Origin: Paenibacillus massiliensis 2301065 = DSM 16942
GTDB taxonomy: Bacteria > Bacillota > Bacilli > Paenibacillales > Paenibacillaceae
NCBI RefSeq assembly: GCF_000377505.1
Contig: NZ_KB898187.1
Location: forward strand, 248,001 to 312,000
Length of the DNA: 64,000 nt
Direction of reading: 5' to 3'
The notes beneath the pieces are model-generated. The model searched no databases, had not been told where the DNA came from, and was given only the letters and a program-made list of their open reading frames with translations. Shown one piece after another: positions 53,830 through 63,953 of this stretch (the first letter of the stretch is position 1; each line of letters opens with the position of its first letter). The position numbers and the translations under genes are program-made.

Positions 53830-55134
53830 TCATCGAATTTCAATTCTCCATCCCTTCAATTGCTCTGACCCATAAGTAAGGGAATATTTTTGAATGAGCT
53901 GCTGTATGGTTACTATCTGTTCTGAAATAGCTTCACTACTCGCTTTCACAATAAATACAGGATGAATATCGTTTTCGCTTAATATTTTTATAATCAATGT
54001 CAGAATTTTAATATCACTGTTTAGAGGATCGGATATTTCATCAAATCCAAAAACTTTGTATGGACTTATATTATTAACCTGAAGAATCATCTTAAGATAC
54101 TTATGTGAGTTGTTTTTGACTAATTCAGGTATTTTTATCAAATACGGAGAAGTTGAATTTTGATCATAGGGTCCAAATATATCGAGGTTAATCCATTTGT
54201 TTTGTTCACTGCCAATGGTTTCGTGACTGTAAAATAACCCAGGATGCCTTGGAAGAACAAATGCTGGATCGATTATTTCCCTGCAGTATTCTCGCATCTC
54301 ATGCTTTTTCTTATTTTCTTTGCGAAATTCTTTCGGTCCCTCTGGGAAAATTTTATTGAATTTTTGATAAAAATATCTAGGAGAAGAAAAACCACTCTCG
54401 ATTGATATTTCAACTAGACTTTTGTCTGTAGTTAATAATAGTTTTATAGCGTGCTCAATTCTTAAGTAATGAAGTAAATTTTGCAGCGTATCTCCTATTA
54501 ACAATTTAAATTGTGATGATAAATAATCTAAATTTAAATACTCCTCTGTAATTTTAGCAATATCATTTAAAGATGCCTTGTTGGTGTAGACCCTGCTATT
54601 AAATAAATATTCATATAGTTTCTCCATCCGTTGCAGCTTGGTTGGGTTTCCTTCGAAAATTCTTTTGACATTAAAATTTGTAGTGAGTAGATCCAACAGT
54701 TGTTCTGTTATGTTCATTAGAGCTAAGAAGCGGATCTCACTCTTGTTTACAATTGGCGATATTAACGTGCAAATTGTTTCATTCATTTCTTTTATTCGTC
54801 CTAACCCTAGATAGGTGCCAGGGCTAAATTCATGCGCAAACCAGATTTTTGATATATCCGGGCAATACTCTTTTGCGAATTCAGCATCTATATTTATTTG
54901 GAGTACTAAATTATTTTCATTAGTCTGAAATAGACGGTGAACTTGATTGATATTGAAAATTTCTATTGCACCGACCCCTAATTTCCTGCCTTCGTCTGCA
55001 ATTGCAACATGAATGCTACCTTCCAATACAATCACGACTTCAATGGAATTATCCCACCGAAACGGTTCATCTTTGACTCTTAGAAGCTGCGCTTTTAAGG
55101 GAGTATTTTGGGCCAAAAAACGTCTGCTACTCAT
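53830..55134 (-). CDS. AraC-family regulator with cupin and truncated GH39-like tail
   Basis: A 434-aa protein. N-terminal cupin sensor (about 25-90: IEVVIVLEGSIHVAIADEGRKLGVGAIEIFN). Central AraC HTH (about 185-275: ASLNDIAKITEEYLNLDYLSSQFKLLIG; LVEISIESGFSSPRYFYQKFNKIFPEGPKEFR). The C-terminal about 160 residues (KWINLDIFGPY...YLKMILQVNNISPYKVFGFDEISDP...) resemble part of the glycosidase-family-39-like domain often fused to such regulators. The tail is short, so it is probably a sugar-binding relic. The adjacent gene is a divergent GNAT. Composition is more AT-rich than neighbours. Confidence 0.75.
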   Translation of the reverse strand: MSSRRFLAQNTPLKAQLLRVKDEPFRWDNSIEVVIVLEGSIHVAIADEGRKLGVGAIEIFNINQVHRLFQTNENNLVLQINIDAEFAKEYCPDISKIWFAHEFSPGTYLGLGRIKEMNETICTLISPIVNKSEIRFLALMNITEQLLDLLTTNFNVKRIFEGNPTKLQRMEKLYEYLFNSRVYTNKASLNDIAKITEEYLNLDYLSSQFKLLIGDTLQNLLHYLRIEHAIKLLLTTDKSLVEISIESGFSSPRYFYQKFNKIFPEGPKEFRKENKKKHEMREYCREIIDPAFVLPRHPGLFYSHETIGSEQNKWINLDIFGPYDQNSTSPYLIKIPELVKNNSHKYLKMILQVNNISPYKVFGFDEISDPLNSDIKILTLIIKILSENDIHPVFIVKASSEAISEQIVTIQQLIQKYSLTYGSEQLKGWRIEIR

Positions 55135-55301
55135 CTTTTATTTCCTCCTCTCAATTCAAATATTAATAAGCAGCAAATAAATGAGTCTAAGAAATGTACC
55201 AACAACTCAAAGAAATGTGAATTGTTCACTCGTCTTCATTTGAGGAAAATGAAATACAGAACAACAATGAAATTTAAAATCAAGAATTGGGGGAGAAATC
55301 A

Positions 55302-55919
55302 TTGAATCAAATTGAAATCACATCGAAGCTTAATCCACAACAACAAGAACAAGTTGCAAATTTATTTTACGAAGCTTTTCCATTGAAAGTAAAACATCTA
55401 TGGTTTTATGCAAAAACTAGAGAGCAGGCAGTTGAGCTATTATCTCAATCTATTCAATTTGAACAAGGTATATATGCCATAAGAAATGAAGAAGTAATTG
55501 GATTTCTAGGATACAATATAGGAAAAAAAGCCTTTACACCTGCGAATTATACCGCTTTTCGGAATGTTTACCCTCCATTCATAGCGATTTGGCGATTTTT
55601 ATTTTACACGTTTTATTTAAGGTTCCATTTATACAAAGAAAATATATTGCATATTGACCCTATTGCTGTGTCTGTAAAAGCTCGTGGCAATGGAATAGGG
55701 AAGTTGCTATTAAACAAGATAGAGCAACTCGCAAAAGATATGCAAATCACTAAAATAAATCTAGAGGTTGTTGATACTAATCCGTCAGCACAAAAATTAT
55801 ATGAACGTTTCGGTTATATTATCAAAAAAGAACTTAAGTCCAGCTCATTTACTGTAAAAGCTGGTTTCAAAAAGGTGATATTTATGCAAAAATGTTTAGA
55901 GTTCACTACCACGACCTAA
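55302..55919 (+). CDS. GNAT-family N-acetyltransferase
   Basis: A protein of about 205 aa. The GNAT core contains HIDPIAVSVKARGNGIGKLLLNKIEQLAKDMQITKINLEVVDTNPSAQKLYERFGYI: RGNGIG is the acetyl-CoA loop and NPSAQKLYERFGY is motif B. TTG 55302 is chosen as start because GGGGGAG lies 7 nt upstream. AT-rich like the neighbouring AraC gene, suggesting joint acquisition. Substrate unknown. Confidence 0.83.
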   Translation: MNQIEITSKLNPQQQEQVANLFYEAFPLKVKHLWFYAKTREQAVELLSQSIQFEQGIYAIRNEEVIGFLGYNIGKKAFTPANYTAFRNVYPPFIAIWRFLFYTFYLRFHLYKENILHIDPIAVSVKARGNGIGKLLLNKIEQLAKDMQITKINLEVVDTNPSAQKLYERFGYIIKKELKSSSFTVKAGFKKVIFMQKCLEFTTTT

Positions 55920-55938
55920 TCTGCACGTTACTTGAACA

Positions 55939-55970
55939 AAAGCAGCTGATCATGTTAATCAGCTGCTTTC
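55939..55970 (+). terminator. Intrinsic terminator after GNAT gene
   Basis: AAAGCAGCTGAT (55939-55950) pairs with ATCAGCTGCTTT (55958-55969), followed by CTTCCTTTC. Confidence 0.65.
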
Positions 55971-56009
55971 TTCCTTTCTAACAATTAAGAATATAAAGAG
56001 CTCCCAAAA

Positions 56010-56600
56010 TCAGAAAATGGAATGCGATGCGCATATGTACTTCGACATTTCACTTTTTAATTGTGCGAACACCGCAAGATCAATGTACCTGCCTTTCTCA
56101 AACTCATGCTGACGAAGTACACCTTCCTGTTGAAAACCAAGCTTGTGCAGCAGACGAATGGATGCCTCATTCTCCGGTTCAACCTTTGCTTCGATCTTGT
56201 TCAACTGCATGCGCATGAATCCAAAATGCAGTACAGCACGAGCCACTTCCGCCATAACGCCGCGGCCCCAGTAGTCGGAATGCAGATCGTATCCGACCTC
56301 TGCACGGTTATGTACATTTTCATAATTCAGAAACCCACACGTTCCAATTACACGACAGGACTCACGGTCTTCAATCATCCAGCGCAGACCCGTATGTTCT
56401 TTGAAAATCTTCGCATACCAGCTCATCTCTCCCCTAGCATCCTCTTCAGATTCGAAGGGAGTAAACGGCATATACTGCACCACGGCTTCATCCGAATATA
56501 ATGCCAATAGATCCTGACTGTCCTTGTCCTCGGGTGCCCGGAGAATGAATCGTTCGGTCTGGATTAATGGAAATAAATCAAATGCAAATGGATCACTCAT
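56010..56600 (-). CDS. RimJ/RimL-type GNAT acetyltransferase
   Basis: A protein of about 196 aa of the RimJ/RimL branch: ERFILRAPEDKDSQDLLALYSDEAVVQYMPFTPF at the start, then EVGYDLHSDYWGRGVMAEVARAVLHFGF (acetyl-CoA loop GRGVMAE) and EPENEASIRLLHKLGFQQEGVLRQHEFEKGRYIDLAVFAQL. ATG 56600 follows GAGGAG. Such enzymes acetylate protein N-termini or small amines; the target is unknown. Confidence 0.85.
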   Translation of the reverse strand: MSDPFAFDLFPLIQTERFILRAPEDKDSQDLLALYSDEAVVQYMPFTPFESEEDARGEMSWYAKIFKEHTGLRWMIEDRESCRVIGTCGFLNYENVHNRAEVGYDLHSDYWGRGVMAEVARAVLHFGFMRMQLNKIEAKVEPENEASIRLLHKLGFQQEGVLRQHEFEKGRYIDLAVFAQLKSEMSKYICASHSIF

Positions 56601-56722
56601 GCTCGGTCTCCTCTGTTTTATAGTTACTTGGTTCATTCACAACGATGCGTGAAACGATATCCTGAGTTATTTTACTACGTTAACCTGATTTAACCAAGGT
56701 GCTGGCCTGTTCCCCTAAAGTG

Positions 56723-56760
56723 AAAAAAGCCGCCATAATAGCGACTTTTAATGGGAATGA
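56723..56760 (-). repeat. Terminator repeat, copy D
   Basis: On the minus strand TTCCCATTAAAAGTCGCTATTATGGCGGCTTTTTT. Same hairpin and flanking TTCCCATT as copies A-C. It terminates the guanidine operon just past the allophanate hydrolase gene. Confidence 0.65.
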
Positions 56761-56784
56761 AGAATACGTGTATAAAGTACCCTT

Positions 56785-58515
56785 TCAAATGGATACAGCC
56801 TTTCTCCACCCGCCAAGATGTGTAATATCCACCGCAGTCTCTATAGCTGAGGCCTCACAAATGAAGCCCGACACCACCCTCCCGTCTTGCAGCAAAATCT
56901 TACCCATCCCTAGCGGAGCTGGAATGGCTGCTGTAAATACACCAAAGGAGGTAACGGGCATGCTCCATAGCTCCAGATCAATAGCTGCACCATCTTCCAA
57001 TGCATGAACCAGACCTGGCTTTGCTGGATTCGTATTCAGTTGGTATAGGCGATATGCGGGAGCTGTGCGGGCTTCCTCCACAAAAGTAGCTCCCAGGCCC
57101 GTCATCTGAGCTTCCAGTAACATGCCTCTCATATGCAGGCCACAGACAGCGACCAGGATGTGATCTTGGTACTGCTGGGCCATTTTAGCTGCTTCAACCA
57201 TGGAGGCTTCCTGATCAGGTAATGTGAAGAGAGTTATTCCAAAAGGCGTGTTCTCCGCTACCTCCCCTGCGGGAATCGCGATCGCACTCAAATCGAGCAA
57301 ATTGCAATGATTCGTGTATAGTCCCATCTGACTATTCGTATGAATGGGGTCCTTCTGGACCTGTTCTCTCGTCCATGTTCCCCCACAAGTAGGCATCACC
57401 AAAATGGCCTCTTGCAGCAATTCTTTTGTGCTGCGCTGAATTTCAGCCAATCGGTGCTGTGCACGAAATAATGCAGCAGCTGTATGCATCTCCTTGCTGC
57501 CTGTTCGAAGGATATTCTCCGTTACAGGTAACAGTGCGCCAGGATGCAACTCGACGAATGATTCCAGGTCAGCCCATCGTTCAGCTACAAGTGGTCCTTC
57601 GTACAGAAGTGTTGCGGCTTCTTGCAGTAGAGAGATATCAACCTCCTCAACATATAAACCTGACTGCAGTAATGTGTGTTTGACCGTGTGCCAAGCCGCC
57701 TCGTACTCTTTTGCAAATGGACCATAGAATGTTAGCTCTCCCTTGGGTAGCAACCACTTGGCAGGTGCGCGAGATGGACCCACAGGGCGCGATCTTGAGA
57801 AAGCATCTTCAGCATGTGGTCCTCGCACGATCCGGTCCACGGAAACAGCGTCTTCCAGCTCATAAGCAAATACGGTGATGCAGTCAATGCTACGGCATGC
57901 AGGTACTAGGCCCGTGGATGGCCATGCGCCTACAGCAGGCTTATAGCCAACGAGGCCATGCAACGCTGCCGGAATCCGGCCCGAACCGGCTGTATCCGTG
58001 CCAAGTGAGAAGGCCGCTTGACCAAGTGCTACCGCTACCGCCGAACCAGAGCTTGAACCTCCGCTGATCAGTTCGGGACGTAAGGCGTTATGTGTCTCCC
58101 CATAAGGGCTTCTCGTACCGACCAGCCCTGTGGCGAATTGATCAAGATTGGTTTTACCGACAGGAATGGCACCAGCAGCAATGAGCCTTTCCACGACTAC
58201 GGCATGTTGCTCGGAGACCGTTGCGAATTCAGGGCATCCTGCCGTGAGAGGCCAGCCTTGAACGGCGATGTTGTCTTTGATAGCAAAAGGAATGCCCCAT
58301 AGCGGATAATCAGTAATAGACATGTGTTGAAGGTTCTCCAGATACGGAGCAATGAGCTCCAGGGATGGCGGCGTGATCCAGACATGGTAATCCTCAGTGT
58401 CGCTTGCGCGCTGGATGATGCTCTCCACCACTTCTGCAGGTGTGAAGCTGCCTCGAAGATAGCCGTTACGGAGTGCATGGACCGACATGGTTCTCGGGAT
58501 AGCGTTCACCGTCAT
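56785..58515 (-). CDS. atzF: Allophanate hydrolase
   Basis: A 576-aa amidase-signature enzyme. Catalytic Lys80 in PFAIKDNIAV, the cis-Ser in GGSSSGSAVAVALGQAAFSLGTDTAGSGRIPA, and the C-terminal GGWRKAV-type allophanate-hydrolase domain (about 460-576, GMLLEAQMTGLGATFVEEARTAPAYRLY). It hydrolyses allophanate to ammonia and CO2, the last step of guanidine or urea catabolism. It overlaps the carboxylase gene by 4 nt (ATGA), so is translationally coupled. Last gene of the riboswitch-controlled operon. Confidence 0.92.
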   Translation of the reverse strand: MTVNAIPRTMSVHALRNGYLRGSFTPAEVVESIIQRASDTEDYHVWITPPSLELIAPYLENLQHMSITDYPLWGIPFAIKDNIAVQGWPLTAGCPEFATVSEQHAVVVERLIAAGAIPVGKTNLDQFATGLVGTRSPYGETHNALRPELISGGSSSGSAVAVALGQAAFSLGTDTAGSGRIPAALHGLVGYKPAVGAWPSTGLVPACRSIDCITVFAYELEDAVSVDRIVRGPHAEDAFSRSRPVGPSRAPAKWLLPKGELTFYGPFAKEYEAAWHTVKHTLLQSGLYVEEVDISLLQEAATLLYEGPLVAERWADLESFVELHPGALLPVTENILRTGSKEMHTAAALFRAQHRLAEIQRSTKELLQEAILVMPTCGGTWTREQVQKDPIHTNSQMGLYTNHCNLLDLSAIAIPAGEVAENTPFGITLFTLPDQEASMVEAAKMAQQYQDHILVAVCGLHMRGMLLEAQMTGLGATFVEEARTAPAYRLYQLNTNPAKPGLVHALEDGAAIDLELWSMPVTSFGVFTAAIPAPLGMGKILLQDGRVVSGFICEASAIETAVDITHLGGWRKAVSI

Positions 58516-61500
58516 AGCTTAACCTCCTCCTTGGTCGTTGGGATGATCGCAGCAATCCAGTCTCCTGACTTGATCTGATCCCCCGGTGAGACATAAATGG
58601 AAGCGATCATTCCATCTGTTGGAGCGAGCTGCGGGAACTCCATTTTCATACTTTCTTCTATTATAATAGTGTCACCTTTTCGAACCTCCTGGCCTGGCTC
58701 CACTAATACTCTCCATACGCTACCCGACATCGAGCTGCTCATGCCCAGGCTCCCTTCAGGCATCTCCACTTCTTCCAAGGTTGCCGCTACTTCAGGCTCA
58801 GATACATATTCCGCGATTCCGAGCTCCTTCCAGTAATTCCGTTCCGCCTGGAATGCGCTCTGCTGCTGCTGCCGGAAACTGCCAGATTCCTGTTCGATGG
58901 TTCCCAGCCATTCCAGATACGTGCCCAAATGGAATGTGGTCTCTTCGACCTCCAAAGTAAAACCTCCCCGCGGGAATTCCTCACGCATGTTGAGAAGCTC
59001 TGCTTCTGACACTGGATAAAATTGAAGCTGATCAAAGAACTGTAGCAGCCATGGCTTGCCTGCCTCGAAATTGCCTGTTTCTCTGAACGAATTCCACATT
59101 TGTACCGTGCGTCCGACGAACTGATATCCGCCTGGGCCCTCCATGCCATATACGCAGAGATACGCGCCGCCAATGCCGACGGCATTTTCCGGAGTCCACG
59201 TCCGCGCCGGATTATACTTGGTGGTTACAAGTCGATGTCGCGGGTCCAGGGGTACAGCCACTGGCGCACCAAGGTACACATCTCCAAGCCCCATGACGAG
59301 ATAGGAGGCGTTAAACACGATTTCTGCAACCTCTTCCAGCGACCCAAGCCCATTCATACGCCGAATAAACTCCAGATTGCTAGGACACCATGGCGCATCG
59401 GGTCTAACATTTTGCTGGTATCGCTCAATGGCGAGCTGGGTTGCCGGGTCATCCCATGACAGTGGTAATTTGACGATCCGTGAAGGCACTTCAATCGTCT
59501 CCAGCTCTGGAAGCTGTAGGTCCATCTCCATGATCAGGTTAGCCGCTTCTTTTACCGTCATACGGGTCGCGTCCAGATGGATCTGCAGAGAACGAATACC
59601 TGGCGTCAGCTCGATATAAGGTATGTTCCCCTTTTCTTTGATCGCTTCCATGAGCACGTAAGCCTGGAATCGGTATAACAGGTTCAACTCGCGCTCCCCG
59701 TACTCGACCAGAATGTTCTCATCACCAGAGCAGCGTATAGTGATAGGGAAGCGTCTACCTTCTACCGCTTGGGCTAGAATCGGCATATACTCACCAGTAG
59801 ATGTTGCGGGGAGAGCGGGCAGCATTGGCTGCACGTCAAGCTCCTTTAGATAAAGCTCTTGTGCCGCTCGTAATTGCTCGGCTTCCTCAACAGTTACAAG
59901 TCTGAAGCGGACCATGTCGCCAGGGCTTAGTTGTCCGAGCTTCCATAATTCAGCGGTCGCCGTGGTTACCGGGCAGACGAACCCTCCAAGACTCGGACCA
60001 TCTGGTCCTAGCAGGATTGGCATGTCGCCCGTCAAATCCAATGCACCGACAGCATAAGCGTTGTCATGAATATTAGAAGGATGCAGCCCTGCATCGCCGC
60101 CGTCGGTTCTCGCCCACAGCGGAGCAGGACCAATCAATCTGACGCCTGTTCTGGAGCTGTTGAAATGTACCTCCCATGTAGTCTCGGTCAACTGGTCCAG
60201 ATAAGCCGGAAGCACGTATTCATCCGTACAGTGTGGTCCGGGTATCACGCCAATCGTCCACTCATTGTTGTACTTCGGTCTGCGATCGGCTGTGAGAGGA
60301 GCAAGCGCGACCTTACCATTTCCTTTTGCTTTATTCACTCGCAGAATGGCACCTGTTCGCAATGCACTGCCACGATGTCCACCGAATCCACCCAATGTAA
60401 AGGTTGCTGCACTACCAAGCGTGAGTGGCATATCCAGCCCCCCGGCCACGAGTAAATATGTCCGCATGCCCTTTTTTGCTTCACCAAGGGTAAGCACTGC
60501 TCCTGGAGAGGCAACTGTCGGCGTGTAGGGTTCAACAATGACGCCATCCAGTTCAGCCTTCATATCAGCTCCTGTCAGGCAGAAGGTTATTTCGTCTCTG
60601 AAGCGATATGATCCCCCGCGAAGTGTCATTTCAAGACCAGAGGCTTGTGCGTCATTATAAAGCAACCTGTTGCCGATACGAAAAGCAAGCTGATCCATCG
60701 GACCGGATGGCGGCACACCGATATCCCAGTAGCCGATTCTTCCAGGACAGTCCTGTACTGTTGTCTGAATACCGCCGTCCAACACTTCAATGGCACACTC
60801 CAGTGGTTTAAAGTCAGAAAGCATGCGGGTATGCACTTCCCCATTCTCGAAGGAATCGGTGTGTAAAAATGCTTCTATATATGACTGATTAGTCGTTACG
60901 CCATACACCCGGAGCTGAAGGAGCGCTTCCTTCATTTTGGCTATAGCTTCGCTGCGCGTATTGGCGTGCACAATGATTTTTGCCAGCATCGGATCATACA
61001 GTGTAGTCACATTCAATCCAGGTTGAATCCAGCTCTCAATTCTCACCTGTTCAGGCCAGTGAATCGCATCAATGCGTCCATCGCTCGGCCGAAAATCATT
61101 CATGCAATCCTCGGCGTACAAGCGTACCTGGAGACTATGCCCTGTTGGTGAAGGAGCTGAGATGTTCAATGAGTCGGTCTCATTCGCGGCTTCCTTGACC
61201 ATCCATTCCACCAAATCGATGCCTAGTACCTCTTCTGTCACCCCATGCTCTACCTGAAGTCTTGTATTTACCTCCAGGAAGTAAAATTGCTGCCCATCGG
61301 GATCATACAGGAACTCCACCGTTCCAGCATTGCGGTAGCCTGCGGAAATCGCCAGTCGTCTGGCACATTCAAGCATCTCCTGTCGCACTGCATCCGGTAA
61401 GCATGGAGCCGGGGTCTCCTCAATGATTTTCTGATTGCGCCGTTGTACAGAGCAGTCTCGTTCCCCCAAAGCCACGGCTTCACCGTTACCCGTGCCGAAA

Positions 61501-62135
61501 ATTTGAACCTCGACATGGCGTGCACGTGCAATGTACTTTTCGAGGAATACGCCGCCGTCATTAAAATTAGCTGTGGCCAGACGGGATACCGATTCAAAAG
61601 CTTCCCTCAGCACCTCCTCGTGCTCACAGACCCGCATGCCAATTCCACCACCACCAGCCGTCGATTTCAGCATCACAGGATAACCAATGCTTGCAGCCTG
61701 TTGAATTGCTTCACCCAAAGAATGCATCAGGCCTGTGCCAGGTAGCAAAGGTACGTCAGCTTCTGCTGCCATGGCTCGTGCCGTATGCTTCAAGCCAAAT
61801 AGCTCAATGTGCTCGGGTGAAGGACCAATAAATGTAATGTCCTGCTCCGCGCACGCTCTGGCAAAGGCTGCGTTCTCGCTCAAAAATCCATAACCGGGAT
61901 GTATGGCATCAGCCCCTGCCCCCATGGCAGTCTGGAGGACCAATTCAGTATTCACGTAACTCTCTCTTGCCGGACCCTCTCCGATCAGCACGGCTTCGTC
62001 TGCAAGCTCGACATGGAGGCTGTCGCGGTCTGCTTTTGTGTAGATGGCTACGCTGGAAATGCCCATCTGACGAAGAGTCCGAATGATGCGTACGGCAATG
62101 GCACCGCGATTGGCGATCAGTACTTTTTTAAACAT
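58512..62135 (-). CDS. Biotin-dependent guanidine (urea-type) carboxylase
   Basis: A protein of about 1207 aa. Domains: biotin carboxylase (1-450: [29 protein letters not shown] loop, [14 protein letters not shown]), a carboxyltransferase made of KipA/AHS2-like (465-780) and KipI/AHS1-like (800-1080, [29 protein letters not shown]) parts, and a C-terminal biotin carrier with Lys1164 in EESMKMEF. Start [11 protein letters not shown] follows AAGGAGG; a longer frame upstream overlaps the previous gene. Urea carboxylases and guanidine carboxylases share this architecture. The guanidine riboswitch and the two deiminase subunits in the operon argue that guanidine is the substrate. Confidence 0.9.
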   Translation of the reverse strand: MFKKVLIANRGAIAVRIIRTLRQMGISSVAIYTKADRDSLHVELADEAVLIGEGPARESYVNTELVLQTAMGAGADAIHPGYGFLSENAAFARACAEQDITFIGPSPEHIELFGLKHTARAMAAEADVPLLPGTGLMHSLGEAIQQAASIGYPVMLKSTAGGGGIGMRVCEHEEVLREAFESVSRLATANFNDGGVFLEKYIARARHVEVQIFGTGNGEAVALGERDCSVQRRNQKIIEETPAPCLPDAVRQEMLECARRLAISAGYRNAGTVEFLYDPDGQQFYFLEVNTRLQVEHGVTEEVLGIDLVEWMVKEAANETDSLNISAPSPTGHSLQVRLYAEDCMNDFRPSDGRIDAIHWPEQVRIESWIQPGLNVTTLYDPMLAKIIVHANTRSEAIAKMKEALLQLRVYGVTTNQSYIEAFLHTDSFENGEVHTRMLSDFKPLECAIEVLDGGIQTTVQDCPGRIGYWDIGVPPSGPMDQLAFRIGNRLLYNDAQASGLEMTLRGGSYRFRDEITFCLTGADMKAELDGVIVEPYTPTVASPGAVLTLGEAKKGMRTYLLVAGGLDMPLTLGSAATFTLGGFGGHRGSALRTGAILRVNKAKGNGKVALAPLTADRRPKYNNEWTIGVIPGPHCTDEYVLPAYLDQLTETTWEVHFNSSRTGVRLIGPAPLWARTDGGDAGLHPSNIHDNAYAVGALDLTGDMPILLGPDGPSLGGFVCPVTTATAELWKLGQLSPGDMVRFRLVTVEEAEQLRAAQELYLKELDVQPMLPALPATSTGEYMPILAQAVEGRRFPITIRCSGDENILVEYGERELNLLYRFQAYVLMEAIKEKGNIPYIELTPGIRSLQIHLDATRMTVKEAANLIMEMDLQLPELETIEVPSRIVKLPLSWDDPATQLAIERYQQNVRPDAPWCPSNLEFIRRMNGLGSLEEVAEIVFNASYLVMGLGDVYLGAPVAVPLDPRHRLVTTKYNPARTWTPENAVGIGGAYLCVYGMEGPGGYQFVGRTVQMWNSFRETGNFEAGKPWLLQFFDQLQFYPVSEAELLNMREEFPRGGFTLEVEETTFHLGTYLEWLGTIEQESGSFRQQQQSAFQAERNYWKELGIAEYVSEPEVAATLEEVEMPEGSLGMSSSMSGSVWRVLVEPGQEVRKGDTIIIEESMKMEFPQLAPTDGMIASIYVSPGDQIKSGDWIAAIIPTTKEEVKL

Positions 62136-62796
62136 CGGCGTTACCTCCTTCTGCATCCCAGATAAGCACTTTGGCTGGAGTGGGGTTATAAGCATTACAT
62201 GGATTGTTCAACTGTGGACAGTTGCTAATCAGAACGGTCACCGGAGCCAGCGCAATTAATTCAACGTAACGACCTGGTGCGGATATTCCATCTGCAAAGG
62301 TTAGCTTGCCTTCTGGTGTGACGGGCACATTCATGAAAAAGTTGACGTTAGGGGCGAGATCTCGCTTGGTATATTCATCTCGCTGTGAGAGCATTAGCAT
62401 GAAGGTATCACGACAGTTGTGCATCGAGAGCTTATCATGGGCGTAGCGGACGGTATTACTCTGTGCCGAGCAGGCACCGCCGATCGTGTCATGCCTTCCG
62501 CAGGTATCAGCCGTAATCCGCAGCAGCTCTTGGCCCGATTCAGCGAGCAGAGTCGAACCTGTCCTCAAATACAGATTTCCCTGACGGGTAATTGTGCGAA
62601 TTGCGCTGTAATGGTCAGTCGGATCTTCAGTAGAATAGAACAGCGTGTCGACGGCCTGATTGCCTTCCATATCAACGATGCGAAGAACTTGGCCAGGCCG
62701 AAGATCATGTAGCCAGCCATCACCAGCTGGGATCACGTGCTCATATATGGCTTTTTCCGTCAGCAATTGACTCTCTACAAGTTGAGGAGTATTCAT
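62128..62796 (-). CDS. Carboxyguanidine deiminase subunit (urea carboxylase-associated protein 2)
   Basis: A 222-aa protein of the urea carboxylase-associated (DUF1989) family: [34 protein letters not shown], then [12 protein letters not shown] and [12 protein letters not shown] carrying conserved His/Cys residues suited to zinc binding, and [10 protein letters not shown]. With its partner (62798) it is known in the family to deiminate carboxyguanidine to allophanate. The stop overlaps the carboxylase start by 8 nt. The gene begins 2 nt after the partner gene ends. Confidence 0.87.
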   Translation of the reverse strand: MNTPQLVESQLLTEKAIYEHVIPAGDGWLHDLRPGQVLRIVDMEGNQAVDTLFYSTEDPTDHYSAIRTITRQGNLYLRTGSTLLAESGQELLRITADTCGRHDTIGGACSAQSNTVRYAHDKLSMHNCRDTFMLMLSQRDEYTKRDLAPNVNFFMNVPVTPEGKLTFADGISAPGRYVELIALAPVTVLISNCPQLNNPCNAYNPTPAKVLIWDAEGGNADV

Positions 62797-62797
62797 G

Positions 62798-63520
62798 TTA
62801 GTTGGCCCCCTTCAGCAAAGTATAAGCATTCCATGTATTTTCAAAAGCTCGTTGGTTCTCTCCACAGTGAAGCACACAGGGGTCCTCTTCAGAAACGGGC
62901 TCGGCATCTGTCACCGATACGATAATCGAGGTATTTGGGTAGTGTGCTGAAGGATCAAGCGGATGGGGTGTATTTGATAGCACCAGCAAGATATCCATTT
63001 CCGTGCGGATCGTGACCGATCGTGCTGCTGTTTGCTGCAACGTATACTTCATTGTTCCATCCAGTTCGCACACGACCTTTGAGAAAAAGTTAACCGGAAC
63101 CGCGATGTCACGAGGCGACAGTTGATGCTGGAACAGCTCGACCTTAAAGTTCTCTTCCCCGCTTCTCAACCAGTCGTTGCGCTGGTCCTGATATGCGGTG
63201 ATTCCATATTTTTGATCCGTCGTCTCACGAGTGGTATATCCGGATAAAGGATCATGCCAGCCTACCGTATCCTCCGTAATGGAAGCCAGCACCCTCCCTT
63301 GATCACTCATCAGTACGTTACCTGTCGTCAAATAAGCGGTGTGTTGGGCTTTCAGGGTATCAGGCATATTGTAGCGTTCTGCCGGATCTTGTGCATGGAA
63401 TAACAATGCGGATATATTGGCACGATCTCCTGTTGCTGTTAATGTGATCGCTTTTCCTCTTCCTACATGGGCAGACCATTTGCTACCAGGCTGCATAGTC
63501 ATCGTGAATAATGCTGTCAT
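62798..63520 (-). CDS. Carboxyguanidine deiminase subunit (urea carboxylase-associated protein 1)
   Basis: A 240-aa protein homologous in layout to the next gene: [81 protein letters not shown]. It is the other DUF1989-type subunit of the heteromeric carboxyguanidine deiminase. AGGAGG lies before the ATG. First gene of the operon, directly after the riboswitch terminator. Confidence 0.87.
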   Translation of the reverse strand: MTALFTMTMQPGSKWSAHVGRGKAITLTATGDRANISALLFHAQDPAERYNMPDTLKAQHTAYLTTGNVLMSDQGRVLASITEDTVGWHDPLSGYTTRETTDQKYGITAYQDQRNDWLRSGEENFKVELFQHQLSPRDIAVPVNFFSKVVCELDGTMKYTLQQTAARSVTIRTEMDILLVLSNTPHPLDPSAHYPNTSIIVSVTDAEPVSEEDPCVLHCGENQRAFENTWNAYTLLKGAN

Positions 63521-63545
63521 TGTTCATTCCTCCTGTAGAAAAATA

Positions 63546-63600
63546 TAAAAAAGCCCGAGAGAAACATCAAAGATTGCTCTTTGATTGATTCTCCCGGGCT
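63546..63600 (-). terminator. Riboswitch expression-platform terminator
   Basis: On the minus strand AGCCCGGGAGAATCAATCAAAGA pairs imperfectly with a downstream TCTTTGATGTTTCTCTCGGGCT and is followed by TTTTTT. The 5' arm is the 3' end of the guanidine aptamer, so ligand binding should prevent this hairpin: an ON switch. Confidence 0.85.
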
Positions 63601-63685
63601 TTTTTCCCGCCGTGTACATTAGGTAATGCACCCAATGCGTTTTCTCTCGGACCAGTCAACCAAAGTATGGTTCGGAACCCTAGAA
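63588..63685 (-). ncRNA. Guanidine-I (ykkC) riboswitch aptamer
   Basis: On the minus strand the conserved blocks appear in order: CTAGGGTTCCG, CTGGTCCGAGAGAAA, ACACGGCGGG, AAAAGCCCGGGAGA. These are the diagnostic segments of the ykkC/guanidine-I class. It senses free guanidine and, with the overlapping terminator, switches on the downstream deiminase-carboxylase-hydrolase operon. Confidence 0.93.
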
Positions 63686-63953
63686 AACATTTTATGAAAT
63701 TCATGTTATGAATACTAACACTCAATATCACAAATCACAATAGTTTTTTGAAAATAATCTTAAAAAACATCACTTTCGCTTAAACTCATGGCATGTTTTT
63801 CTCAAAATGACGAAAAAACTACTATAGAAAATGACAGAACGTACGTATATGCTCAAAAAATAGCTTGATTTTTGCTAAAACGCCTGTAAAAATGTGAAAT
63901 ATCATGACACGGAAAAACAGCATATCATTTTTGATTTCGAAGGAGGTTTTAAT
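63686..63953. other. AT-rich divergent promoter region
   Basis: Holds the promoter of the guanidine operon (minus) and of the divergent gene (plus). I cannot fix either -35/-10 pair with confidence. No second aptamer is seen on the plus strand. Confidence 0.4.
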
